A stretch of 64,000 nt of DNA from contig CATLHM010000005.1 in the NCBI GenBank assembly GCA_949949005.1, positions 1 through 64,000 of the forward strand, read 5' to 3'. This DNA is from an uncultured Lachnospiraceae bacterium (lineage in GTDB: Bacteria; Bacillota; Clostridia; Lachnospirales; Lachnospiraceae). Positions 1 through 9,350 of the stretch are shown here, in pieces (position 1 is the first letter of the stretch; each line of letters starts with the position of its first letter). The notes under the pieces are model-generated. The model worked only from the letters and a program-made list of their open reading frames with translations. It made no database searches and was not told the origin of the DNA. The translations under genes were made by a program, and so were the position numbers.

Positions 1-15
1 TGCGCTGTTCGTCAT
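1..15 (-). CDS. Start of an unidentified gene running off the window
   Basis: An ATG at 15..13 on the minus strand is preceded by a good ribosome binding site (GGAGG, complement of 24..28) with an 8-base spacer. Only five codons (M-T-N-S-A) lie in the window, so no function can be given. It starts about 100 bases past the point where the upstream VirD4 gene stops resembling its family. It may therefore be the first gene of an element inserted into virD4. The call rests only on the ribosome binding site and start codon. Confidence 0.35.
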
Positions 16-106
16 TGTAAATTCCTCCGTTTCTCGCTATAATAAAGCTGATTTCAGCTTGGGGAAAAGGTGGTCTTTTCAAAAACTCACACTTTTTCCG
101 TCCTCT

Positions 107-646
107 CTAAATATAACCCTTCGGGTCTGTGACAACATAACTGGCGTTCATCTGCATTAAATTCGGTTTCACATGGAAGCGGGTCTTGCCGCTGCCGGAG
201 CCGCCGATAATCAGCACATTCTTGTTGATGTTGTATTTTGGTATCTTATTCCTCCCAAGCATGATCCGCTCCGTCTGCGTCAGGAGGATATTGTCAGAGA
301 ATTGCGGGTCTATAAAAGGTTTTATATCTTCCTGCGTCCCCCATCTTGCACTGCCGTACTCCACGCCGTGGCGGTATTTCTTTGCATTTTTCCCTTTAAA
401 GTACACCACCGCCCGGACTGCCGCCGCGCCCGCAATGCCAATGAGCAGGTCGCGGGGGTGCAAGCCCGGAAGCGGGTTTTCTGTAATGGCTGTACCCAGC
501 CCGGAGACTGCCGCCATCGCCTTTGATACTGCGTCCGCCCCTACACTGAGACGGTAGCCCTCCGCGATCTTCGAGAAAAACCAGAACATCATTACATAGG
601 GCAGGTTTGGTACAACATACTTTTTGATGTCAATACTGCCTTTCAA
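107..646 (-). pseudogene. VirD4/TraG type IV coupling protein, truncated after the Walker A domain
   Basis: VirD4-family coupling proteins are hexameric membrane ATPases that hand the relaxase-DNA complex to the conjugation channel. Two N-terminal hydrophobic stretches are visible (about residues 14-30 and 67-83), then GSARWGT and the Walker A motif GGSGSGKTRF. The reading frame stops two codons after VVTDPKG, where family members normally run on for about 400 residues. The start is a TTG overlapping the stop of the PcfB gene (TTGA), with GGGAGGG upstream. The family-like sequence ends in a GGG at about 117-119; what follows is unrelated and leads to a new start codon at 15. The ICE either has a second virD4 or an element has disrupted this one. 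Confidence 0.85.
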
Positions 647-1113
647 TGCTCAATCCCTCCCTTCCCACGGTGCTTCTCCCTGTCCACGGACTGCCCCATG
701 ACAAGCTGTTTAAAATTGGAAAGCTGTTTTTTAATAGAGGGCTTCCCTTTCTGCCGGTTCAGCGTTTTCGCTGTGTATTCCGCAAAGGCGGCATTTAAAG
801 CGTCCGCATCACGGGCTTTGAAAAATACAAGGTATCTGCCCTGCGCCGGGTCTTTTTTCAGCGCAAAGTCCACACCATACTTTCTTGCAACCCGCTCGAA
901 GGATTTAATGTTCTTATCCGTGATCTCGATATTCTGTACGCCGTCCCCCTGCCCCACAAGGCTTTTTACGCTCTGTTTCCCATGCTGCGGCGCGTTTGCC
1001 TGCCTCTGGTACTGGCGTATCGCCCACCTTAAAAGGTCTGCGGTCAGCTTTCCGCCGCTTTTCCCTACCCGTATCACAAGTGCAACGGATTTGTCCCTGA
1101 CTTCATCCTGCAT
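643..1113 (-). CDS. PcfB family (DUF3801) conjugation accessory protein
   Basis: A soluble protein of 156 residues resembling the DUF3801/PcfB family found next to virD4 in Gram-positive conjugative elements. In pCF10, PcfB works with the coupling protein PcfC at relaxosome recruitment. The N-terminal part (ALVIRVGKSGGKLTADLLRW) and the basic C-terminal tail (KKQLSNFKQL...KHRGKGG) are typical of the family as I know it. A strong AAGGGAGG site precedes the ATG, and the stop overlaps the TTG start of the VirD4 gene, so the two are translationally coupled. The position between srtB and virD4 is the usual Tn1549-type order. Confidence 0.85.
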   Translation of the reverse strand: MQDEVRDKSVALVIRVGKSGGKLTADLLRWAIRQYQRQANAPQHGKQSVKSLVGQGDGVQNIEITDKNIKSFERVARKYGVDFALKKDPAQGRYLVFFKARDADALNAAFAEYTAKTLNRQKGKPSIKKQLSNFKQLVMGQSVDREKHRGKGGIEH

Positions 1114-1131
1114 CCGATAACCTCCCTTCTT

Positions 1132-1920
1132 TCAATTTTCTGTCAGCTTCCCATGCACCACATACCGGGCGTTTTCAAAGGAATAGGCGCAGGTGGAGAG
1201 CGTCACGATCTGGTCGCCCTCCCCCACCTGAACCGCCGAGGAAAAATCCGATTTTCCCTTTATACGCACAAGCCATGCTGCAAAATCCTCTCTGGAAGCA
1301 AAACGCAGGGTATAAGCGTCCGAATCTACCGAAGCCGTGTACCCTGCAAACAGTTCCAGCCGGTAGTCTTTTTCTTCCGTAACCAGATACACCACCGGAT
1401 GGGCCTCATAGTATTCCTGCCCTGCATAGGACACCAGGCAGGCAAACATCTTCCCGCTTGCCATGTTGTGCCCGTAGACAAGGGTATTCTCATCCGACAG
1501 GCTGCGCCGGTTTTCACAGTCCATGAACAGACAGCCGTTCCGGTTCTCACTCCCGTCCGCCAGATGGGACAGGTAATAGGAATTATCCCGCCCCTGCACC
1601 AGCGGGTAGCTTATCACAGTATCCGGGCAGTAAAGCCAGCCCACAAGGTCGGGGCTGGCTTCCTTCAAAGCAGCAAAATCAATATCAAGGATACGCGGCG
1701 CATCTTCCGGTTTACCCCCGTCCGGTGCCGGCGTTTCCGGCACGGCAGTTTCCTCCGGTTCTTTGCAGGGCACCACATACTGCGCCATTTCCCCGTATGC
1801 CCTTTCGCTCGCCGCATCCTGCCTGCATGTATCGTAAATCCGCAGTCCAAAAAAGGCGGCTGCACCTATACATGCCACCGCCAGTAATGCCGGAAAGAAC
1901 ACCGCAGGCGCCTTACGCAT
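1132..1920 (-). CDS. srtB: Class B sortase
   Basis: Membrane-anchored transpeptidase that attaches sorted surface proteins to the cell wall. There is one N-terminal transmembrane segment (AVFFPALLAVACIGAAAFF). The catalytic residues are visible: His in LVYGHNM, Cys in TLSTC and Arg in ENARYVVHGK. The start used is the ATG at 1920 (M-R-K-A-P-A), which overlaps the last codons of the adhesin gene (GATGCGTAA); longer in-frame starts lie deep in the adhesin gene. The overlap implies coupled translation, so this is probably the dedicated sortase for the VPKTG protein just upstream. It is about 263 residues, normal for class B. Confidence 0.92.
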   Translation of the reverse strand: MRKAPAVFFPALLAVACIGAAAFFGLRIYDTCRQDAASERAYGEMAQYVVPCKEPEETAVPETPAPDGGKPEDAPRILDIDFAALKEASPDLVGWLYCPDTVISYPLVQGRDNSYYLSHLADGSENRNGCLFMDCENRRSLSDENTLVYGHNMASGKMFACLVSYAGQEYYEAHPVVYLVTEEKDYRLELFAGYTASVDSDAYTLRFASREDFAAWLVRIKGKSDFSSAVQVGEGDQIVTLSTCAYSFENARYVVHGKLTEN

Positions 1921-4900
1921 CTTCACCGTCTTTCTTCCGGGCCTTATAGATTGCATAGCCGGCAGACGCGCCTCCAATAAGGAGCGCAAGGGTAGCAATC
2001 ACCGCCCATAAGCCGATGTTGGAATCGTCACCGGTCTTTGGTACATTTGCAGACCGGGAATCCTGCCCTGCTTTCTGGGACGTATTCCCGGCAGCTCCCG
2101 CCTTTTCCGAACCGCCTCCGGAAGAATCTTTCTTTGATGAATCCTTTCCCGATGCGTTCTCCCCGGAAGCATTTCCTCCCGCCGCTTCATTTTTATTGGA
2201 ATTATCCACGTTCACCGTCACGCTGCCCCCGGAATTATCCGGAAGCCCGTCAATCAGCCCTTTTATGTCATCCAGAAGGGTATCCGGCTTTTCCACATAA
2301 GTCCTTACGCGGTTGCTTGTGAGCGTCACATCATTTCCAGAAACACTGGCAACATTCTGTACGCTGCCCCCTTCCGCTTCTTTCAGGACCTGCACCAGAA
2401 AAGCCACTGTCCGGGATTCCCCGCCCGCAAGCGTGACCGTCCATGTAACAACCCCGTTCTCACAGGAGCCGCCATTTCCCGCAGACACAAAACTGCACCC
2501 TTCCGGTACTTCGTCCATGACCTGAAAAGTCCTTTCCTCCACCGCCGTATTTTTTACGGTGATCTGGTATTGCAGTTTCGTCCCGTTTCCCACCGTCTCC
2601 CCGTTCAAATCCTTTTTCCCATTCTCACTCTTTACGGATTTTAAAAGTTCCTCCAGCACATAATTGATGACCTGGTTGGTTCCGGCTGTTTTGGACTGCC
2701 CTGTCTCCCTGTCACTGACTGTGACGGCAGCGCTGTTGGCAAAGGCTTCGCCGGACAGTTCTGCGCCTGCTTTTACGCGGACTGTCACAAACCCTTCCGT
2801 ATCCGGCTCCATATCAAAACACCAGCGCACGTTATCGCCCTTGACAACGCTGTATACCCGTCCATCGTTGGAGGCGTCCACAAAAGACACACCTGCGGGA
2901 AGAATATCATTGACCTCCACGGTACGGACGGTATAGCTGTCATTCTTATAGGTAATCTTATAGGTTACAATATCACCGGCCGCCACATTCTCACCGTTTA
3001 TGTCCCTGCCGTCCGCATCCAGCACATATTTCGCGGGCACAAAATTTCTGGTGTGTCCATCCTTTTTCTCCCCGTTCTCCGCTTCCGTGCCGATGTGGGC
3101 TTCATCCATATCTACATAAGCCTGGTTTCCCACCGTCTTTCCGGTTGCGGATTCCAGAATTTTAACCTCCACGGATACCATCCCTTCCTCATGCGCCCCG
3201 GTTTCCATTGACCACTGAACCGTATGGGTATCCGCATCATACACACCGCCGTCACCTGCGGAAACAAAAGCAACATCCTCCGGAAGCCTGTCCGTAATCA
3301 CCGCTGTCTTTCCATAATCCGAAGGGTTCTTATAGGAAACGGTATAAATGATGTTCTCCCCGGTCTGCACCGGATAAGTATTGATGGACGGCTCCCCAAG
3401 TCTGGAAAACACATCTTTTTCAGGGGTCGGGATAACCGGCGTCTCTACCTCATTTGTCTCTTTCCGGGCAAAATCTACCGACACGGCGGCAAGGTTTTTC
3501 AGGATGGTGTCCTCCGCCCCTTTCAGTATCTTTACTTTCACCGATACGGTTTCCTGCGTATTCTCCTTTACATCTACTTTCCATGTGACTGTATGGGTTC
3601 CTGTCTCATAGCTGCCCTCATGGTCTGCCGAGACAAACTCCACATTTTCCGGGAGCGCATCCGTGACGGTAAACTCGCGCCCGTCATCGGCGGGGTTCTG
3701 GAAGGTGATCCGGTACTCCAGAATGTCCCCTGCCTGCTTTACAGTCTGTATACTGTTCCCCTCACTGTCCGCCCCTATATCGTGGCCGTCCACGCATAAG
3801 ACCGCCTTAAAGGGTTTATCCAGTACATAAACCGGCGTTGTATCATCCAATACGGAATCCGGGGAAACGGAGACCTTCTGCGTCCAGTCTACAAAAATCT
3901 CCGCCTGGTTATATATTTTGGTATATTCCGTGTCAAAAGCCGGCACACATGCGTCAAAGGAGACTGTCTTTTCCTCCCCCGCCGCCAGTGCCATCTTCCA
4001 GGTGATTTTCTTTCCGTCCACTGTGCCGCCGTCCGATACTGTTCCCTCCACTAAGGAAATCTCCGCAGGGACTTCATCCGTTACGGTAAATGCCTTTTCT
4101 TCCTCTGCCGGGTTCCGGAAGGTAACGGTATATGTGACCGTCTCCTCCCCGTTTATCACTTTGTTTGTAACGTCCGCCCCATCCTCATTCCATACGGATT
4201 TTACCGGGTCTTCCAGAATGGGGGAGCTTGTCACATCTGACAGGGGCACATCCTTTTCCGTACTGTCAGGGATTGCCTTAAAGCACACGGTTCCTGTATT
4301 TTTCAGCACTTCCCCCTGCGCCACGGCTTCCACCTTGCAGACAAAAGACACCTCACCTCTGCCGTAGGCGACCACTGTGCCTTTCCAGGCTACCGTATGG
4401 CTCTCCGCATCATACACGCCGCCGCTTCCGATAGAATTTTTGATTACTTCCATTCCCACAGGCACCCTGTCTATGATCTCCACCGCCCGCGCTGCACCGG
4501 TGGGGTTCTCAAAGCTGATGGTGTATGCCACCACATCGCCGTCCTTAATCACCGCCCGGTCAATCACCTGTCCGTCACTGTAATTGTGCAGGCAGGCGCT
4601 GTCCTCTATCCTTACTTCCTTATCCATAGACGGCTTCACATAGGACACGATAATCTTATGGTTCTGCGTCACATCGCTGAACGTGTAGGAAGAGGGGTAC
4701 TCTGTAATATCCACCTTCTTCCCGTCCACTGTGACCGTATCCAGCAGATACCCTTCGTCCGGCTCATAACGGACAATGCGGTCATGGTGGAATTTCACGC
4801 GGTCATCCACTTTAATATCGTCCTCGCCCTTTACCGTCTCATTCCCGTCCGCGTCACAAATGCCGATCCTGCCGTTTATGACCTGCGCCTCCACTGTCCG

Positions 4901-6685
4901 GTAAGGGGAAGCCGCTTTTACCTCGTTGCTTTCCACCGACATGCTGTTGAAATACACCTTGCAGCTATTGTAAAAATAATCGTCTTCCGCTGTCCCGTTT
5001 ACCGTGGTGTTGACAACAAGCGTGTACGTCTCCCCCTGATAAGCCATAGAGCCGGCCAGATAGGAAGGCGAAAAGACGTATTCCACCTTATGGCTGGCCT
5101 TATCGTAGGAGACCGTTCCTGCGTTCAGCCTGTTCCCCGCTGCATCCTCCAGCCATGCGGACACATAATCAACCTCTGCCGGAAGCTGATCCACAAACCG
5201 CAGGGCAGAATATTTGCTGACCGTCTCCACGCCCAGCGTATGCACTTTCTGGCTGATGCGGTAGGTAATTTCCTGCCCTTCCTCTGTTTCCTCCAGAAAT
5301 GTCACCCCGTTTTCCGTTTTAGAAGGGTTTTCCGGCCTGGGGATTGCAATGGACGCGGAACTCGGAGAAATCCAGTACCCCGTATGGGTGTTGCACCCCA
5401 GGTAAAAAGCATTTCCCGTGGCATACAGCGGTATGGATACACTGTTTTTGTAAAAGGTGGAGCCGCCCAGGTAATCAGTGAAGTTATTATTGCTGCCCCT
5501 GAAAGACGGTACGCCGCTGACCCCTGTAACCGCCACGTTGGTGGAATTTGCCGTGTACCCGGTGGTCGTGCCGCTTAAAGGGGAGGCATATTCGCCGGTA
5601 TTGAGGCTGTTGAACGTCATAAAGGAATTTCCGTCAAAGCGGATGGTCTCCTGTGTATCCACATAGAAATAGTCCACTTTCACCTGCGCCCTTGACGCGC
5701 TCTCATGGCCTATGAACCACCACCCGTTATAAAAACTGGTTTCACAGTAATAGAGCGCCGAGAGGGAGCCGAGTTCTGTAAAAGTCACCTTTGCCCCCAC
5801 TGCCTTATCATTATAGGTGCCGATATTCGCATAGGTGATCTGAACCACGCTGGAATTACTCAGGTTTGTGAAGCAGGCCGTGCTTGCCCCTGTGTCTGCG
5901 CCGCCGTAAGAGGCTTTCCCCCAGGAAGCGCCCGATGCACTGTACCTTGATGTGGTGTTCTGCCGCCTGATCTTCAGCCCGTTGCCCTCCGTAAACTGCC
6001 CCAGGTCAATCTTTGAAATTTCAAGCGCCCTGGGGACAGACGGGGAGGTATCAGGGTAATAAACCTCTGTTTCCTCCTGCAAAAGCGTCACATAAAACTG
6101 CTTCTTTATGGTGGAATCCGTCCCCTCCGCGCGGTAGGTCACTTCATAGGTGATGCGGTCTTTCAGGGAGCCGTAGGCAATACATACCCCCTGCCTGCCA
6201 TCCTCAATCAGCTTTATTTCCTCCGGTTCTCCGCTCACCCGGCTGACATGATCCACAAGGACATCCACCTCGTCACCGTCCGCCGTTGCCTGTATGCCGA
6301 AAACTTCCGGGGCTACGGACATGCCAATGCTCCCGTATTCCACAAACATCTCCACAGGGGATTTCAGGGAATCCACCTCTGCGCCGTCCTCATACCAGAC
6401 CACAACTGCGGGCGTTTCCGGTTCCGTCCCTGTTCCCCCTTCCGTACCGCCCTCCGGCGTCTCTCCCTGTCCTTCCCCGGAGCCGGTATCGTCCCATACC
6501 TCCGTCCCCGTTTCCTCATTTTCCGTACCGTCAGCGGGTAATGTATCCCCTGCCTCTGCTGTCCCTGTCCCCGCCGCATAAACGGCCATCCCACCGGCAG
6601 TGCCGGGGCTGATGAGCGTTGTTACTGCTACTGCTGCGGCAAGCAGGCGGGACAGGAATTTACTCCGTCTCTTTTTTCGTGCCAT
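1913..6685 (-). CDS. Giant cell-wall-anchored adhesin with DUF11/SpaA-type repeats
   Basis: Surface protein of 1590 residues carried by the ICE. The ATG at 6685 is chosen for its AGGAAAGGAG site. Order of parts: basic signal peptide ending near VYAAG; Glu/Thr/Gly-rich spacer (about 40-110); an Ig-like domain; a large beta-rich head (about 220-470) rich in Ser, Thr, Asn and Tyr; a fimbrial-like domain; then six related units of about 115-125 residues, each with a Y-x-(V/I)-x-(F/Y)-x-N-P core followed by (V/I)-x-D-x-(L/V)-P and V-x-N. A Gly/Ser/Lys-rich wall-spanning stretch leads to VPKTG, a hydrophobic helix and the tail KARKKDGEDA. The repeats resemble DUF11/DUF7507 stalk domains; some may form isopeptide bonds. 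Likely roles are mating-pair adhesion or host attachment (inference). Confidence 0.93.
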   Translation of the reverse strand: MARKKRRSKFLSRLLAAAVAVTTLISPGTAGGMAVYAAGTGTAEAGDTLPADGTENEETGTEVWDDTGSGEGQGETPEGGTEGGTGTEPETPAVVVWYEDGAEVDSLKSPVEMFVEYGSIGMSVAPEVFGIQATADGDEVDVLVDHVSRVSGEPEEIKLIEDGRQGVCIAYGSLKDRITYEVTYRAEGTDSTIKKQFYVTLLQEETEVYYPDTSPSVPRALEISKIDLGQFTEGNGLKIRRQNTTSRYSASGASWGKASYGGADTGASTACFTNLSNSSVVQITYANIGTYNDKAVGAKVTFTELGSLSALYYCETSFYNGWWFIGHESASRAQVKVDYFYVDTQETIRFDGNSFMTFNSLNTGEYASPLSGTTTGYTANSTNVAVTGVSGVPSFRGSNNNFTDYLGGSTFYKNSVSIPLYATGNAFYLGCNTHTGYWISPSSASIAIPRPENPSKTENGVTFLEETEEGQEITYRISQKVHTLGVETVSKYSALRFVDQLPAEVDYVSAWLEDAAGNRLNAGTVSYDKASHKVEYVFSPSYLAGSMAYQGETYTLVVNTTVNGTAEDDYFYNSCKVYFNSMSVESNEVKAASPYRTVEAQVINGRIGICDADGNETVKGEDDIKVDDRVKFHHDRIVRYEPDEGYLLDTVTVDGKKVDITEYPSSYTFSDVTQNHKIIVSYVKPSMDKEVRIEDSACLHNYSDGQVIDRAVIKDGDVVAYTISFENPTGAARAVEIIDRVPVGMEVIKNSIGSGGVYDAESHTVAWKGTVVAYGRGEVSFVCKVEAVAQGEVLKNTGTVCFKAIPDSTEKDVPLSDVTSSPILEDPVKSVWNEDGADVTNKVINGEETVTYTVTFRNPAEEEKAFTVTDEVPAEISLVEGTVSDGGTVDGKKITWKMALAAGEEKTVSFDACVPAFDTEYTKIYNQAEIFVDWTQKVSVSPDSVLDDTTPVYVLDKPFKAVLCVDGHDIGADSEGNSIQTVKQAGDILEYRITFQNPADDGREFTVTDALPENVEFVSADHEGSYETGTHTVTWKVDVKENTQETVSVKVKILKGAEDTILKNLAAVSVDFARKETNEVETPVIPTPEKDVFSRLGEPSINTYPVQTGENIIYTVSYKNPSDYGKTAVITDRLPEDVAFVSAGDGGVYDADTHTVQWSMETGAHEEGMVSVEVKILESATGKTVGNQAYVDMDEAHIGTEAENGEKKDGHTRNFVPAKYVLDADGRDINGENVAAGDIVTYKITYKNDSYTVRTVEVNDILPAGVSFVDASNDGRVYSVVKGDNVRWCFDMEPDTEGFVTVRVKAGAELSGEAFANSAAVTVSDRETGQSKTAGTNQVINYVLEELLKSVKSENGKKDLNGETVGNGTKLQYQITVKNTAVEERTFQVMDEVPEGCSFVSAGNGGSCENGVVTWTVTLAGGESRTVAFLVQVLKEAEGGSVQNVASVSGNDVTLTSNRVRTYVEKPDTLLDDIKGLIDGLPDNSGGSVTVNVDNSNKNEAAGGNASGENASGKDSSKKDSSGGGSEKAGAAGNTSQKAGQDSRSANVPKTGDDSNIGLWAVIATLALLIGGASAGYAIYKARKKDGEDA

Positions 6686-6800
6686 AACTTCTCCTTTCCT
6701 GAATGGCAAAAGCCGGTATCCTGTCTGAATACCGGCCCATCCTATATGCTTTCTTTTTCTGCACAGGCTGTTCCCACAGCTTCCGGTGCCCTTTATCCCG

Positions 6801-7262
6801 TCATACTGCTGCGCCCCGATCCTGTCCGCCCCACTTTGTCAGCACCACGGTTTCACCGTTCCCCAAAGTGTCCCACAGGCCGTAAACCTTATCCGCCACA
6901 TCATCCGGGTCGGCATAAGCCTCACTGCCCACCATCATAAACTCCCCCGGCCTTGCAAACAGTTCCTGAAACTCTTTCTGCTGCCCCGGTGTCAGGGAAT
7001 CAAAAAGGCACCCTTCCTCCGGTATGCCGCACAACAGGAATGTGCCGCTTACAAACCCTTTCCCGCCCGGCATACAGCGGTTCGGGGCAAGGCCGCCCGT
7101 ATCCTCCCGGCTGAGCAGCAGCACCCTCTGGGGCAGGAAACACCCCACCTGTGCCGTGCCCCCTAATACCGCCTCCACTGCTTCCAGCGTGTTGTCCGGC
7201 AGGGCGGCAGGCCGTGGCGCCTTCCCCGGCTCCACGATTAGAATGTCCATTTTCTGCTTCAT
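6801..7262 (-). CDS. DUF3846 domain protein of the ICE
   Basis: Protein of 153 residues starting MKQKMDILIVEPGK, the characteristic N-terminus of DUF3846 proteins found on Tn1549-like elements and phages. It is soluble, with no membrane segment. The middle reads like a small nucleotide- or protein-binding fold (FVSGTFLLCGIPEEG), and the C-terminal part contains an acidic stretch (SEAYADPDDVADKVYG). AGGAGG lies 9 bases before the ATG. It lies between repA and the adhesin gene on the same strand. The biochemical role of the family is not known to me. Confidence 0.8.
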   Translation of the reverse strand: MKQKMDILIVEPGKAPRPAALPDNTLEAVEAVLGGTAQVGCFLPQRVLLLSREDTGGLAPNRCMPGGKGFVSGTFLLCGIPEEGCLFDSLTPGQQKEFQELFARPGEFMMVGSEAYADPDDVADKVYGLWDTLGNGETVVLTKWGGQDRGAAV

Positions 7263-7358
7263 GTTCGTTGTCCTCCTTTAAACTTTTTGTCTATGTGCTG
7301 CCCGTAAAGGGCTTCACAGCAATAAAAATACCAGCGGAAAGAAAAAATCCCCAACGGC

Positions 7359-8312
7359 TTAACCGCCTCCGAAGCCTGCGGCCATATCGTGGTTCACAAG
7401 GCTTGCATAATACTGGCTGATGGTTACAGGCGCATTGAACAGGGCTGACAGGGTATATGCCCGGATATTGCCCACAAGCGTAGTGTTTTTATCCAGACAG
7501 TCCATGACATACTGTATATGCCCGCTGTCCAGCTTCAAAAAGCGGCTCTTTACGACCTCCGCACTCATATCCCCCTGGTTAATGCGTATGCTTTTCCGGT
7601 TACTGCAACAGGTCTCTGCCATCAGTTCCACAAAACCGTCCAGACGCTCCTTGTCGTATGGATGGTCAAGCAGGAGATAGTCATACTCAATATTTTCTTT
7701 TATCAACTGCCGGTAAGCCTCCATCTGATCTATCCCATCCATCCCATACCCCGCAGGAGAAACGTTATCCACAGGAAAGCCCCCGGCCTTTGCCGGATGG
7801 ATAGATGGATCAGTATCACTAAAATCAGTTTTATTTAAGTCAGTATTATTTGTTTGTGATTTTCGCATTTCCTGAATTGTGATTTTCACATCCCCTGATT
7901 TGTGATTTTCACAATTCTTGATTTGTGATTCCGGCTGCCCCGGCTTTATCCTGCAAATGAAGTTTTTAACGTATATGACGTTGGGTTTCCCAAGCCCGCG
8001 CCGGACACGCTCGATCAGCCCCACGCCTTTTGCGCTGTCCAGCTCATTCAGGAGCTTGTTCGCCTTCTGCTCCGCACATCCAAGCGTCTCCATCACATCG
8101 GCAATGGTGAAAATGATATAAACGCGCCCCTCCCCGTCAAGCCAGTTGTTCTTTACCGAAAGCCCCATACGGTCAAGCAGAAGCCCGTAAAGTACCTTCG
8201 CCTCCACCGACACCCCCTTAAAGAGCGGGTCTGTAAACAATATCTTCGGGATGCGGTAAAAGCTGTACTGCTCCGCTTCATTCCCATAGTAATAATCCAG
8301 TTGTAACGGCAT
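7359..8312 (-). CDS. RepA_N-type replication initiator protein
   Basis: Replication initiator-like protein of 317 residues. The N-terminal domain (about residues 10-110) has the RepA_N signature: YSFYRIPKILF, KGVSVEAKVLYGLLLDRMGLS and a winged-helix stretch IADVMETLGCAEQKANKLLNEL. The middle is variable and hydrophilic, and the C-terminal domain (from about 210) is helical and ends in a Gly-rich tail. Such proteins start replication of low-copy plasmids; on ICEs with parAB they are thought to support maintenance of the excised circle. The start follows AAGGAGG. No iterons or origin could be recognised nearby. The codon range 7780-7930 (Thr/Asn/Lys-rich linker) is markedly more AT-rich than the rest. 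Confidence 0.85.
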   Translation of the reverse strand: MPLQLDYYYGNEAEQYSFYRIPKILFTDPLFKGVSVEAKVLYGLLLDRMGLSVKNNWLDGEGRVYIIFTIADVMETLGCAEQKANKLLNELDSAKGVGLIERVRRGLGKPNVIYVKNFICRIKPGQPESQIKNCENHKSGDVKITIQEMRKSQTNNTDLNKTDFSDTDPSIHPAKAGGFPVDNVSPAGYGMDGIDQMEAYRQLIKENIEYDYLLLDHPYDKERLDGFVELMAETCCSNRKSIRINQGDMSAEVVKSRFLKLDSGHIQYVMDCLDKNTTLVGNIRAYTLSALFNAPVTISQYYASLVNHDMAAGFGGG

Positions 8313-8343
8313 CCTTACTGCCTCCTTCCCTTCATTGGAGCAA

Positions 8344-8380
8344 CAAAAAAAGCCCCGGCAGGGTTATAGTCGCCGGGGCA
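8344..8380 (-). terminator. Rho-independent terminator upstream of repA
   Basis: On the minus strand GCCCCGGC and GCCGGGGC form an 8-bp stem around a 12-base loop, followed by seven T residues. It is the second of two tandem terminators between parB and repA. Confidence 0.8.
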
Positions 8381-8399
8381 TGATCTGTCTGATAAACGC

Positions 8400-8441
8400 A
8401 AAAAAGCCGCCCGGTAACTGTCAGTCAGTCGCCGGACGGCT
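8400..8441 (-). terminator. Rho-independent terminator after parB
   Basis: On the minus strand GCCGTCCGGC pairs with GCCGGGCGGC-like sequence around a loop containing GACTGACTGACAG, followed by TTTTTT. It ends the parA-parB transcript, so repA is probably transcribed from its own promoter or by read-through. Confidence 0.8.
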
Positions 8442-8450
8442 TTGTGCGTT

Positions 8451-9350
8451 TTATGTATTCTGTGTTTTCCATGTTTCCAGAAGCGAAAAGATCACTTCCT
8501 CCATCTGCTTCGTAGTATAGGTCTGGGGGAAATACTGTTTCAGCCTGTCATTCTTTAATGTCACCTGCACAGGCGCGGGCCTCTCCTCCGTCAGGATGGC
8601 ATCCACCACGTTCCTGTCCAGTTTCCCCTCCTGGCTGTACTTTTTCAGGCGTTTCGCCTGTTCCAGCGAAGGAACGGCCTGTAATTCCCCCATAACTTCC
8701 ATAAGTTCCCCCTGCTGCTCCCGCGTCAGGTAGGACAGTTCCACGGCAGGGTTAAAGGGCAGCTTCTTATCGTCCACCATCTGGAGCAGTTCCGGGAGAA
8801 GCTCTGTCAGCCGGATAAAACGGTGGATGTTTCGGGCGCTGTCATTGGAATTTTCACTCAGCGCATCCACGCTGTACTTCTCGCCAAGTTGTCGAGAAGT
8901 GTCCTTTACGCCCTGATGCTTCAGTGCGTCCAGTTTCATTTTATACGCCCATGCCTTTTCGCTGGGAAACAGGTTTTCCCTCTGGATGTTGCTGTCCACC
9001 ATGATCAGTGTAGCTTCATCATCATCCAGTTCCCGCACGATTACCGGCATAGTGGCTTTCCCTGCCAGTTCCGAAGCGTGCCTGCGCCTGTGCCCGGCAA
9101 TCAGTTCATAGCCTCCCTCTGCGCGCGGCCTTACAATGCCGGGGACAATGACGCCGTATGTCTTTACGCTTTCCACCGTGTCCTGCATGGTTTCATCATC
9201 CAGCACCTTAAACGGGTGGCCTTTGAAGGGGAACAGTTCCGAAAGTGGGATTTCCTGCACGTTCCCATTCCCTCCCGGCTCCACGAGGTTTCCCCCAGAG
9301 AGCAATTCTTCATAAGTAGTCATCTGGATATTCTTTGCGCTGCTTTTCAT
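8451..9350 (-). CDS. parB: ParB family partition protein
   Basis: Centromere-binding partner of ParA, 299 residues. The ParB N-terminal domain shows IPLSELFPFKGHPFKV and the box GHRRRHASEL. The central helix-turn-helix region follows (about 130-210; NIQRENLFPSEKAWAYKMKLDAL, then RNIHRFIRLTELLPELL). The C-terminal third is a likely dimerisation domain. The ATG overlaps the parA stop by four bases (ATGA). A parS site was not identified by eye. In Tn1549-like elements this pair probably stabilises the circular intermediate. Confidence 0.92.
   Translation of the reverse strand: MKSSAKNIQMTTYEELLSGGNLVEPGGNGNVQEIPLSELFPFKGHPFKVLDDETMQDTVESVKTYGVIVPGIVRPRAEGGYELIAGHRRRHASELAGKATMPVIVRELDDDEATLIMVDSNIQRENLFPSEKAWAYKMKLDALKHQGVKDTSRQLGEKYSVDALSENSNDSARNIHRFIRLTELLPELLQMVDDKKLPFNPAVELSYLTREQQGELMEVMGELQAVPSLEQAKRLKKYSQEGKLDRNVVDAILTEERPAPVQVTLKNDRLKQYFPQTYTTKQMEEVIFSLLETWKTQNT

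Noticed and set aside
1-120. Group II intron as cause of the VirD4 truncation
   Set aside because: A GTGTG lies nearby, but a new gene with a ribosome site starts within about 100 bases of the break, too close for the intron 5' structural domains. A recombinase-type element is more likely, and only flanking sequence can decide.
4397-5578. Plus-strand open frame of 393 codons inside the adhesin gene
   Set aside because: It is antisense to a clear sorted adhesin, has His/Arg/Val-rich composition typical of a shadow frame, and lacks a ribosome site.
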